Positions 24,630 to 34,967 of a stretch of DNA of 64,000 nucleotides are shown in pieces; the stretch's first letter is position 1, and each line of letters begins with the position of its first letter. This DNA is from Spongilla lacustris (taxonomy: Eukaryota > Porifera > Demospongiae > Spongillida > Spongillidae). Location of the stretch: contig OX442430.1 in the NCBI GenBank assembly GCA_949361645.1, positions 7,426,351-7,490,350 on the forward strand. Reading direction: 5' to 3'. The notes under the pieces were generated by a model. That model was not told where the DNA came from, did not search any database, and worked only from the letters and a program-made list of their open reading frames with translations. A program made the translations under genes and the position numbers.

Positions 24630-25430
24630 CCGGTATCGTAGGCATGGTTGTCCCCCCAGCAAAATGTCCCCCCGGACATTCATGCCTAGGCACCGCTGTC
24701 CCCCGGACACTCGTTCCTAGGCACCATTGTCCCCCGGACAATTATGCCTAGGCATATATATGTCCGCAGGGGACATTTATGCCTAGGCATAATTGTCCTA
24801 CCCTAGGCACCAGTGTCCCCCCATGGTGGGACACTGGTGCCTAGGATAGAATGTCCTACACTTTAAATACAGGCCTGGAATGTACAAGCGTAAGTATTAT
24901 ACAACCAAATCGGATCGATATACATATACGTTAGTCGTTTTATACGTGCATGTATTAGCAAACGTCATGCATGCCAAATGTCCGCGTGTGGTCATTAAAT
25001 AATGATTGGTACCATGATATCACCAAAAAAACATGCTTCATGTGGCAGACAGACATTAGATGCATGCATGTATCAGTGCATGCAGAGCCATTTACCTTGT
25101 AAACACCTTTGCCAACTGACTCTTGAACTTTGTATACGATTTTTCTTTGCTGGAAGTAAGTGAACACCCAATATCATAGTTACAGTCATGCTTCTATACA
25201 TGGTGGTCGCATGCTAATATCTATACAACGATGAGGAGCATATCCATATAGGTTTCAGTGTTACCTGACCCCCCCCCCCACCCCCCCAATAGAATAATAT
25301 TTACTAAACTTAATTGATACTAACCTTCCCACCTCCCCATGCACACTTGTATTAATTTGGCCTCCCCTCCCCTCTCCGCTCGTATTTGGCCTATCGCAAG
25401 GGTGCCATAATCCCTCCCTCCTCTCCCCCC

Positions 25431-25476
<46 letters not shown>

Positions 25477-26122
25477 CTCGTATTCGATTGACGTACAATG
25501 TTAATTGGTTTGAAATTCTGGATACGCGCCAGGCCTGGATACCTTCCTTTTAACAAGAACTGAGTTCAAAACGATTTCGTCGTCATGGCCATCAACACTC
25601 GCTATTCTAAAAGGAAACCTCCAAGTACGCGTGCGCACATCAGTTTATACACGCATGAGGCAGAGCAGTAAGGCTAAGTGTTTGGACTTTGGTTGAACTT
25701 TTATGGTAAACGAGAAAACGCGGAGGGGGGCTAGTTGGGCGTAGCCCGACCGTATTGGCGGATGGTCGGGTATACCTGGATTGTACCCATGCATCTAATA
25801 GCGTATGTGGGCTGTACAATGTATGTGATAATAGTATAGCCCACATACGCTATCAGATGGGTACAAATCCAGGTATAGGCTAGATACCCAATACGCGAAG
25901 GTCGGGCTACGCCCAACTGGGGGGGGGGGGGGGGGGGGGGGGGGGGTGGGGGGGGGTGGGGACAGCCGTGCCTAGGAAAAAATGCCCGGCATGGGGGGAC
26001 AATAATGCCTAGAGGGGACATTCATTCCTAGGCACCAGTGTCCGGGGGGACAGTCATGCCTAGGCATGAATGTCCGGGGGGACCACTTTTTCCAGGGGGA
26101 CAGCCATACCTCCGACAACCGG
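24630..26122. mobile_element. foldback element, CCGGT-ended, with GCCTAGGCA/GGGGGACA repeats
   Basis: The left end reads CCGGTATCGTAGGCATGGTT and the right end is its diverged complement (ending GACAACCGG). Subterminal zones (24641-24860 and 25960-26110) are tandem units alternating GCCTAGGCA with a TGTCCCCCCGGACA-like palindrome, in opposite orientation at the two ends. A C-tract (about 25433-25475), a G-tract (25919-25946) and a nested MITE (25732..25918) lie within. Related elements are at 29.16 and 33.82 kb. Confidence 0.6.
25732..25918. mobile_element. MITE, TAGTTGGGCG family
   Basis: Inverted arms of about 80 bases (TAGTTGGGCGTAGCCCGACC ... GGTCGGGCTACGCCCAACT), including TACCCATGCATCTAATAGCG and its near-complement. 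Inserted beside a G-run, so the target duplication cannot be defined. Confidence 0.7.
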
Positions 26123-26317
26123 ATTAAGAGCAAGACCCTCAAACTGTATTTTACCACAGAGAAACGGTGCATATAATATGACTGAAGTGTTGAAACTGGA
26201 AGTCAATAGCGTTAACCGTTCGGAAGTTATAGCAATTCAAACATAAGGGAATTTTATATTCAGTTTATACATGCATGTATATGCGAAGGGCCATTTTCGT
26301 GGAAACTGTCCCGTATT

Positions 26318-27424
26318 CAGTGTTGCATGCCGCGCGCGATTACGTATTTGACCATAATAGCCTAATCGCGATGTATCGCGATATAAGACCCTTAAATCGC
26401 GATGTATCGCGATATAAGACCCTTAATCGCGATATTTTATTGCGATTAATTTATTCTAATAACCTCGTGGAATAACAGACTGTTAAGGAAAAGAAACCCG
26501 CATTCTTACCACTAAAAAGCGATCTGGTTCCGTGCAGTGGTCCGCAAAACGCACAAGTGGTCCGCAAAACACACAAGGAGTACTCAGCCTCTTCGCGGGT
26601 TGTCTGTCTTAAGTGCTGCAGGTGGGCTTCAAGGCATGACAACAACACCACCAATTGGGAATGCAGGGGGCCGTAAGTTGATAACCCACCCTAGCTAAGA
26701 GCTATCATGGCTCACTGAACATCCGACAAAAGGATTTCATTGTTGCATGAGTAACATATCGGCAACTAATGATAAAGGACATGAGAGTGAATAGGAGGCA
26801 CCAGCACAAGCATCCAAGCCATGCGATGTAGAAGAAGATGCATGACGCTTTTGATGTGCTCTTTGCCGGAGTCTTTGGAAAGGGAAACGTCATCATTGGG
26901 ACTCCCATGCACAAGGCTCACATGATGTTGATATTATCTAAAAGAAGGGGAGATTAACTTTAGGAAAGAGGATCCTTTGGCTTGTAATTGGTGGAAATAT
27001 GTCACTATCAATTAGTATCCAATTGGCTAAAAAAAATATCTATATAGCTGTTCTCGCATCCTACGGCTCCCTCTGAAATTAAGGATTTTTTTTACCGCAA
27101 AGAACGTACTGCAGAAGAAAAGATGTTGCGTCACAACTCTAAATCAATATGGCTACTCTTCAGTACAAAATAGTGTTATGTACGCTGTAATTTTGTCCGT
27201 AAATATCCGCTTTGTAATCGCGATATAATTACAACAATACCGCGATATAATTGTAATCGCGAAATAAAATTTAATCGCGATATATGTACTCGTTTTGTTA
27301 GTACGCTGCATGTGATTTTGTCCGTAAATTTCCGCTTTGTAATCGCGATAACTACACAAACATCGGGATATAATCGTAATCCGGCGCGATATAACATTTA
27401 TTCGCGATATATCGCGCAACACTG
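26318..27424. mobile_element. hAT-like element 2 with 8-bp target duplication
   Basis: Ends CAGTGTTGC...GCAACACTG, flanked by identical 8-bp duplications CCCGTATT (26310..26317 and 27425..27432). Subterminal zones hold many ATCGCGATATA repeats. No transposase is recognised in its 1107 bases, so it is probably non-autonomous. Confidence 0.8.
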
Positions 27425-27432
27425 CCCGTATT

Positions 27433-27919
27433 ATTATACATGTATACATGTCAGTGTATACTGATATACGAGTGTCTTGTAGCAATTGTACCGCGGCCAC
27501 AGGCACAGATGCAAGTTTGAGAGTGATGCAATTGTGGTTGTAAACTTATGCCGTTTAGAAAAGGTAATTGGCAATATTAAATGATGTGATTAATTCCCCC
27601 CCCCCCCCCTCCCCCCCCCCCCCCGCCGCCAGCCGCAAAAATGGCAATTTTTTTCTTCTAATTATAGATACCTGAATATATGTATCGATCACGCTGCCAC
27701 ATTTAGTGCGCACGTGCCTATAAACCATTTACGCATGCGGGTTGTTATACCAGTTTTGCGCCATTATATTTCGCTGTTGCCACTTAATGTGTGACATCTG
27801 GTTGGCAAGTTTTAGTAAGTTTATAGTAACATGTGTAAACACTGACAGGGGCGGATACATAGGCGGATCCAGGGGGGGTGCCTAGGGTGCCCGTGCACCA
27901 CCCTCCAAGGTCCAGTATT
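27433..27919. other. intergenic with C-tract
   Basis: A C-rich tract at about 27597-27624. No gene. The sequence next to the gap (GGCGGATCCAGGGGGGGTGC) looks repetitive. Confidence 0.4.
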
Positions 27920-28119
27920 NNNNNNNNNNNNNNNNNNNNNNNNNNNNNNNNNNNNNNNNNNNNNNNNNNNNNNNNNNNNNNNNNNNNNNNNNNNNNNNNN
28001 NNNNNNNNNNNNNNNNNNNNNNNNNNNNNNNNNNNNNNNNNNNNNNNNNNNNNNNNNNNNNNNNNNNNNNNNNNNNNNNNNNNNNNNNNNNNNNNNNNNN
28101 NNNNNNNNNNNNNNNNNNN
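27920..28119. other. assembly gap (200 N)
   Basis: Exactly 200 undetermined bases, probably a scaffold join. Its true size and content are unknown, and it could hide part of the A4 5' end. Confidence 0.95.
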
Positions 28120-29150
28120 ATGGAGTGCTGTATTCAGTGCACTATAAGAGGGTTGATGACGATGTAGCAAGTAATGAGATTTGTAGCCTGAAGGTGAAAA
28201 ATGCGCATCACCACTCTTCGCACGTTTTTAACCGCGATAAGTACAGCACCTGTTCGTTTTAATTAAACATGCATATTGCACAAGGAACCACCACTTATTA
28301 AGGCTGGAGCTTCTTATCAATTCAAATCCGCACCTAATCATCTACCAATGAGTATATACCGCGGGTCTGCATAAAATTTTATAATATAGATTATTTCGCC
28401 TTCTGGCCTGTATGAACGAAAGTTCAAACTGTGTGACAGCACCTTCGAATGATGGCCTGAAATAAACCACTTCTCACCCATAATCAGTTAGTGAAAAGGG
28501 ATAAATAATAAATAAAAATGAAGTTATATTTCATTTTCACATGCAGGCTGCCAAAATCATCCGCTTCCCATGTGATACAGCGTAAACAGTGCTGCATGCA
28601 CACATAAAATGTGCTCATGCATGCATGCAGCTTACAGGCGGTCAATTTATACATTGCCAGTTATTGTTGGTACCAAGTACTAATTATGTTTAACCTGAAT
28701 TAAAATGTATAGCCCGCGAATGATGTATTTTAACACCAGGTGTGTATGGAAAATTTTCAATCAAATTATTCAAGATGGAAAAACAAAAACTTAAGCACAT
28801 TTTCATTATAAAACGTACTAGAAGAAAGATTGCATCCCATTAATTGTTAACCTATCTTAATTATATTATGTTTAGTTTTAACTAGTTTTGGTTCTTGAAT
28901 ATGTGGGTGTTTATTTTCAAATTGCAAGGTTTCATGTACCTGTAAAAGTTATTATAGAACGACTCAACGAAACAACTTTAAAAAAAAAGTATACTGTGGC
29001 ACAAATATTGTTACAGCATGGGCTATGACTGCAGGATATTATTAATAATAATTGTTAGTATAGTACATTTTAATTAAAGTTGGTACCAACAATATCAAGC
29101 AGAATATTTGCCATAGTGTTGATACATGTTACTTTATACATACTACTAGT
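28120..29150. other. intergenic, AT-rich
   Basis: No supported gene. The missing first exon of A4 was sought here without success. Confidence 0.5.
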
Positions 29151-29156
29151 ACACAG

Positions 29157-29885
29157 CCGATGTGGAAAAAATGCCGGGAGTTAGTTATGCCTAAGGAAGT
29201 TATGCCTGAGTATATGCTTATAGGCAATAATGACTAGCGAGCGATTCATTTATGCCTATAAGTGTCATATATAGGCACAAATGACTGAGGAATCATTATA
29301 CCTATAGACGTGAATGTCATATATGCTTAGGCGTGAATGTCATGTATGCTTAGGCGTGAATGTCATATATGCTTAGGCGTGAATGTCATATATGCATAGG
29401 CGTGAATGTCTGAAGAGTCATGTATGCCTAGGCATGATTCTGCCGCATGAGTCATGGATGCCTATAGCGACCTAGCCTGTCATCGCGTGATTTAATAGCA
29501 TTCATCCTCTAATCAAGTTAGTCCGCCATATTACGGAGACGTATATGGGCTTATAATTATATATTCGGCTTTTGTATGTTTACATTAGCTCAGAGCGTCG
29601 TGCTCTGACACAACCGTAACACATTGTAATTATTACTTGCGCATGAGTAATAATTTATCGAAAGGTATCAAAAACCGAGCATATAAGTGCATATATCTCC
29701 ATAGTATACACCGAGCACACGATAAACGTCATGTGACCATGACAGAGCTCTATATTCATAGCCTGGAGAGTCATATATGCCTGCCTAGGCATGAAGGACT
29801 GGGGAGATATGTATGAGTCATATATCTTGGGGAGAGTCGATATCTAGCGGGAATCACTGGCGCCTATATGACACCGGCTAAGCCA
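29157..29885. mobile_element. foldback-family member with 23-bp minisatellite
   Basis: The outer ends (AGCCGATGT left, ACACCGGCT right) resemble the CCGGTGTCGTA ends of the elements at 24630 and 33821. Bases 29310-29415 are about five copies of a 23-base unit, GCTTAGGCGTGAATGTCATA plus TAT. GCCTAGGCATG motifs recur to 29800. Confidence 0.4.
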
Positions 29886-30059
29886 ATACAACCAAAAAAA
29901 TAGCAGCCTGCCAACCAGGGTGGGGCTTGAGTATTTGGCTTATAGCGTGCAGATCTCAACCTATAGATATTAACAGCTAGAGTTTTTGTAAAAATTTGCA
30001 GCCCACACTAACGCTGCGCATTACATGCAAGTTTAATTGCCAGTACTTTCGTTTCGCAG

Positions 30060-32579
30060 TTCACAGCGTCTAGCATTGTCTTGAACCCTAATAATTGTCA
30101 TGTGGTGTGTACAAGCAAGGCGGAATGTGAATGTGTATGTCCAACCAATTCACGTTGCCCGGCAAATAAGGTGGACAATGGAACTTTGTGTCGTTGCCTG
30201 TCACTTCGTGCAATGGTGCCCAATTGCATACAGCCAGTACCTTCGTGTCAGAGTGGGCAAGCTTTGAACAGCCAAACCTGCACCTGTGAGTGCCTCCCTG
30301 CACCCTGTACGAGTCTTCAGAAGCAGAACAATAATTGTGAATGTGTGTGCCTAAATCAAGTGTCTTGCCCTTTCCCGATGATTTTTAATCAACGTTTTTG
30401 TGCGTGCACGTGCCCAGAAACGATCACGTGTGATACCCCTTTGATCCTGAACTTCTTAACTTGCAAATGTGAGTGTGATCCTTCCAGTCTCAACTGCGTC
30501 TCACCACAATTCAGCAATGAATCAAGTTGTGCCTGCCAGTGTCCAGCTAATACGAAACCTTGCAACGAATTGCAGGTTTTTAACAATAAAACGTGTGCTT
30601 GTGACTGCCTTCCCAAAGTTTGCACAAGTTTGCAGAAGCTGAGCAACAATTGCGACTGTGTGTGCATGAACCAAGCTTCTTGCCCTTTCCCGATGATTTT
30701 TAACCAACGTTTCTGTGCATGCACGTGCCCAGAAACGATCACGTGTGACTCCCCTTTGATCCTGAACTTCTTAACTTGCAAATGTGAGTGTGATCCTTCC
30801 AGTCTCAACTGCGTCTCACCACAATTCAGCAATGAATCAAGTTGTGCCTGCCAGTGTCCAGCTAATACGAAACCTTGCAACGAATTGCAGGTTTTTAACA
30901 ATAAAACGTGTGCTTGTGACTGCCTTCCCAAAGTTTGCACAAGTTTGCAGAAGCTGAGCAACAATTGCGACTGTGTGTGCATGAACCAAGCTTCTTGCCC
31001 TTTCCCGATGATTTTTAACCAAAGTTTCTGTGCATGCACGTGCCCAGAAACGATCACGTGTGACTCCCCATTGATCCTGAACTTCTTAACTTGCAAATGC
31101 GAGTGTGATCCTACCAGTCTCAACTGCGTCTCACCACAATTCAGCAATGAATCAAGTTGTGCCTGCCAGTGTCCAGCTAATACGAAGTCTTGCAACGAAT
31201 TGCAGGTTTTTAACAATAAAACGTGTGCTTGTGACTGCCTTCCCAAAGTTTGCACAAGTTTGCAGAAGCTGAGCAACAATTGCGACTGTGTGTGCATGAA
31301 CCAAGTTTCTTGCCCTTTCCCGATGATTTTTAACCAACGTTTCTGTGCATGCACGTGCCCAGAAACGATCACGTGTGACACCCCTTTTATCCTGAACTTC
31401 TTAACTTGCAAATGCGAGTGTGATCCATCCAGTCTCAACTGTGTCTCACCACAATTCAGCAATGAATCAAGTTGTGCCTGCCAGTGTCCATCTAGGACAA
31501 AGTCTTGCAGCAAATTGCAGGTTTTTAACAATAAAACGTGTGCTTGTGACTGCCTTCCCAAAGTTTGCACAAGTTTGCAGAAGCTAAGCAACAATTGCGA
31601 CTGCATGTGCATGAACCAAGTTTCTTGCCCTTTCCCGATGATTTTTAACCAACGTTTCTGTGCGTGCACGTGCCCAGAAACAATCACGTGTGACACCCCT
31701 TTTATCCTGAACTTCTTAACTTGCAAATGCGAGTGTGATCCTACCAGTCTCAACTGCGTCTCACCACAATTCAGCAATGAATCAAGTTGTGCCTGCCAGT
31801 GTCCAGCTAATACGAAGTCTTGCAACGAATTGCAGGTTTTTAACAATAAAACGTGTGCTTGTGACTGCCTTCCCAAAGTTTGCACAAGTTTGCAGAAGCT
31901 AAGCAACAATTGCGACTGCGTCTGCATGAACCAAGTTTCTTGCCCTTCCCCGATGATTTTTAACCAACGTTTCTGTGCATGCACGTGCCCAGAAACAATC
32001 ACGTGTGACACCCCTTTTATCCTGAACTTCTTAACTTGCAAATGCGAGTGTGATCCTTCCAGTCTTAACTGCGTCTCACCACAAATCAGCAATGAATCAA
32101 GTTGTGCCTGCCAGTGTCCATCTAGGACAAAGTCTTGCAACAAATGGCAGGTTTTTAACAATAAAACGTGTGCTTGTGACTGCCTTCCCAAAGTTTGCAC
32201 AAGTTTGCAGAAGCTGAGCAACAATTGCGACTGCGTGTGCATGAACCAAGCTTCTTGCCCTTTCCCGATGATTTTTAACCAACACCTCTGTGTCTGTACT
32301 TGTCCCACAATGGTCATATGTGATGATCCTTTTTTCCTGAACTTCTTCACTTGCAAATGTGAATGCAGTATTTCCAGGCTCAATTGTTCTCCATCACAAT
32401 TCAAAAATGCTACTTCCTGCACCTGCCAGTGTCCAACATCTGCACCAACTTGCAACAAAGTGCATGACCAAAGAAAAAGGCCAATGTCCAAACCACCACT
32501 GCCACTATCATCATCATTACCACCACCACCACCACCACCACCACCACCACCACCAAAGAAAAGTAAGAAATTGCAGTGA
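30060..32579 (+). CDS. A4: CXCXC-repeat protein with poly-proline tail (5' incomplete)
   Basis: The exon follows a TTTCGCAG acceptor and opens in phase 0 with FTASSIVLNPNNC, as in A1-A3; the signal-peptide exon was not located. The 839 codons include a short diverged N-terminal part and six copies of a 105-residue unit (CPFPMIFNQ...CPETITC...FSNESSCACQC...CLPKVCTSLQKL), plus a seventh, diverged copy near 32280. Unlike A1-A3 it does not splice to an intact CPCC cap. After CPTSAPTCNKV it reads into Lys/Pro-rich sequence, a run of 12 prolines from a (CCA)n tract at 32519-32555, then KKSKKLQ and a stop. A GTAAGA at 32561 could instead be a donor. A frameshifted cap-like sequence lies at 32713-32860. 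Confidence 0.7.
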   Translation, partial: FTASSIVLNPNNCHVVCTSKAECECVCPTNSRCPANKVDNGTLCRCLSLRAMVPNCIQPVPSCQSGQALNSQTCTCECLPAPCTSLQKQNNNCECVCLNQVSCPFPMIFNQRFCACTCPETITCDTPLILNFLTCKCECDPSSLNCVSPQFSNESSCACQCPANTKPCNELQVFNNKTCACDCLPKVCTSLQKLSNNCDCVCMNQASCPFPMIFNQRFCACTCPETITCDSPLILNFLTCKCECDPSSLNCVSPQFSNESSCACQCPANTKPCNELQVFNNKTCACDCLPKVCTSLQKLSNNCDCVCMNQASCPFPMIFNQSFCACTCPETITCDSPLILNFLTCKCECDPTSLNCVSPQFSNESSCACQCPANTKSCNELQVFNNKTCACDCLPKVCTSLQKLSNNCDCVCMNQVSCPFPMIFNQRFCACTCPETITCDTPFILNFLTCKCECDPSSLNCVSPQFSNESSCACQCPSRTKSCSKLQVFNNKTCACDCLPKVCTSLQKLSNNCDCMCMNQVSCPFPMIFNQRFCACTCPETITCDTPFILNFLTCKCECDPTSLNCVSPQFSNESSCACQCPANTKSCNELQVFNNKTCACDCLPKVCTSLQKLSNNCDCVCMNQVSCPSPMIFNQRFCACTCPETITCDTPFILNFLTCKCECDPSSLNCVSPQISNESSCACQCPSRTKSCNKWQVFNNKTCACDCLPKVCTSLQKLSNNCDCVCMNQASCPFPMIFNQHLCVCTCPTMVICDDPFFLNFFTCKCECSISRLNCSPSQFKNATSCTCQCPTSAPTCNKVHDQRKRPMSKPPLPLSSSLPPPPPPPPPPPPKKSKKLQ
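30360..32450 (+). repeat. A4 coding tandem array, 315-bp unit
   Basis: Six near-identical 315-base (105-codon) copies and one diverged copy. Homologous positions are 30522, 30837 and 31152. Confidence 0.9.
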
Positions 32580-32712
32580 TTACTGCATACTGATGACATA
32601 TAATAATCAGATGCCTACACATCTGGTTAACGCATGCTCGATGGATTGTGACAAAGTATAAACTTGATAGTGTGCTTAGCAAATTTTCAGTTACTAACAG
32701 TGCTTGTGTTAA

Positions 32713-32860
32713 TGTTTGTCTTTCATTGTTGTGTTGTCTTCCTTATTAAAGTCCAAATCAGCAGTGCATGTCTTGATTTGCAATGGAAGGTTTGGGAGGG
32801 ACAATGTAACTCTGCACAGTTCTCCTCGAAATTGCACCTTTTGCGAAGCAAGGAAGCTAT
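32713..32860 (+). pseudogene. decayed cap exon of A4
   Basis: TTGTTGTGTT, TGTCTTGATT and AGGTTTGGGAGGGA match the A2 cap exon at the DNA level in the same order. Translation needs at least one frame change and meets a TAA: ...LLCCLPY-stop, then ACLD in one frame, then RFGRDN...NCTFC in another. The A2 counterparts are PCCVSY, WCLD, RFGRDL and NSQFC. This is inferred to be the lost cap exon of A4, or an assembly error in it. Confidence 0.45.
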
Positions 32861-33820
32861 TTACATCTTTGCATGTGTCAGTATAGATCAGTCCTGAGCA
32901 ATGTATACACTGTCATGCCTCCTCCCCCCCCCTCACACTTTTTTTGGGACTCAATGGCACCCCCCCCCCCCCCCCCCCCCCCCCCCTTACAATAAATTAT
33001 TAACTCTGCCCAGTAGGCCTCAGTATTACTACGTACGTGTACGTTCTATGTCATCGAAGCGAAAATTGAGTGGAGCAGAATGTCGTACATCAAAACGGCA
33101 GTGCGAATTAGGCCGCGCTGGGGGAGCTTACAGCGCTCCCCTTTACCCACTGGCTGGGCGGGACAGGTGCCCCCTCCCGCACCCTCCCCGGGGCGGCGCC
33201 GCCCATCGGCGCTTCTCGCCTTCATCCTGGCCCCCCTTCTCAGTAGAAATGCTGAGGGCCCCCATGCAATGTAATTGTATGCATGCATGGGTCATCTGGC
33301 ATATGACTCATATCAATGAAGTCAACCTGAAGTATTAACATCAGTAATACAATAAACTACCAGGTTTTACTTGACAAAGTGTCAGGTATCCAGATGGAAA
33401 TACTGGCTTTAGGCGTGCAGTAGTGTTTTGCAGAGGCTGGATTAGCTGACATGCAGATGCATGCATGGCATGCGTGTTGCAAAGTATTGGACATGCATGT
33501 AGAATCTCTACATGCATGAACTTGCATGCAATTGAATGACACGTTGATATAGTAATACCATGTAAAATCCTCAGTGCATGATGCTTTAATTCAACAACTG
33601 TTTACTTATCAGCCTACATGTCCGTTCTCGAATGAGTCTTATGGCTAGCGCATGAATGCTAGGACCTTGCCAATGGACGAGGCTATAGCGATAGGTTGTG
33701 CATGTCATTTTCATTCTCCATGCATGAAGTAAAATGAAATATCACATATCTGCATAGAAAACAAACGAATGAAAGTGTGTCTCGACCAATATGATACCAA
33801 TATGATATATATGCATGTAC
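32861..33820. other. intergenic with C-tract and dispersed repeat
   Basis: A C-tract at about 32960-32985 (in a C-rich zone from 32925). A GC-rich block at 33110-33240 (CTGGCTGGGCGGGACAGGTG) resembles sequence at 44980-45010, so it is a dispersed repeat. No gene. Confidence 0.5.
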
Positions 33821-34923
33821 CGGTGTCGTAGTGCCCAATGTCACCCCTAAAATTTGTCCCCCCGGACGTTTTGCACTAGTGTACAATGTCCCCCCGGACA
33901 TTCTGCACTAGTGTACAATGTCCCCCCGGACAATCTACACTAGGGCAAACTGTCCCCCTCCAGGGTAAAATGTCCCTCCTCATAACATTTTATTTCATCT
34001 ATGACAAGGCTGGGAAACTTTTACGGCAGTACACGGGATCGCGTTGACGCCATTACTCAGTAGCTCCTAACCGTCGCCAAAGCTGCATGTCGTTCCGCCG
34101 CTTGAAATGCTAATTGAAACCAATACTGACACACATACAAGAACATTTAGAATTTTAGTATTAAATTCCCGAATACACAGCTCTAATCCTTTCCGTGTCG
34201 TCAAAGCACACACACATGCATATATACACGAACACATTCATTATTAAAATTCCTTAAGGAGTGGTGATTGATATTCTTCATGGCTGAAATCTCATCAGAT
34301 GAGTATGAGAGATTGAGGATCATATAGCCTGAAAAGTAATGTCACATAAACACAGCTTCACACTGCGTGCACCGCCTGACATTTCTCAGGAAAGGCTATC
34401 CCATCGTCAGTTCATCTGTTGCGTGATAGTACAACCGATCAGTCGCGGGTACCCAGACTAAAACCCATCCTAAATAGCGTAAAAACCATGCATCCTGCGT
34501 CCAGGGTGGGAATAGTGTAAAAACCTTACTTGGAGGGTTTTTGTCGAATGTTGACGTATGAATTGAATTATTGCTTCAACATTCGGGTAGAACCACATGT
34601 ATTCCCATCCTGGACGCACAATCCGGGCAGGATGGTTTTTACGCTATATAAGGACGGGTCTTTGTTAAAAACCAGCCTGTTGGACGTTTATAATTGCCTT
34701 CGTTATCCTATATAGGTAGGACATTGCGGCCAAGTATGGATTGTCCGGGGGGGGGGGGGGGGGGGACATTTTACCCTGGTGGGGGACAGTTTGCCCTAGC
34801 TAGTGCAGAATGTCCGGGGGGGCATTGTGCCCTAGTGCAGAATGTCCGGGGGGGCATTGTGCCCTAGTGCAGAATGTCCGGGGGGACATTCTGCACGGGG
34901 GGACAATCCGCCCTCCCACACCG
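33821..34923. mobile_element. foldback element, CCGGTGTCGTAGTGCCC ends
   Basis: The left end is CCGGTGTCGTAGTGCCCAAT and the right end is a diverged complement. Subterminal tandem units with TGTCCCCCCGGACA and GTGCACTAG-type spacers are inverted between the two ends. It contains a nested hairpin element at 34463..34668 and a G-tract at about 34747-34766. Confidence 0.6.
34463..34668. mobile_element. nested hairpin MITE
   Basis: Arms CCCATCCTAAATAGCGTAAA and its complement (TTTTTACGCTATATAAGGAC), each followed inward by GCGTCCAGG-TGGGAATA sequence. About 206 bases, no coding capacity. Confidence 0.6.
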
Positions 34924-34967
34924 GCATGCATGAATAAAGGTGTTTTTAGAAATAAATATAATATATA

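Noticed and set aside
30389..32599. 736-codon open frame antisense to A4
   Set aside because: It is a shadow of the 315-bp coding repeat. It has no Cys pattern, signal peptide or splice logic, and the sense frame has all of these signatures.
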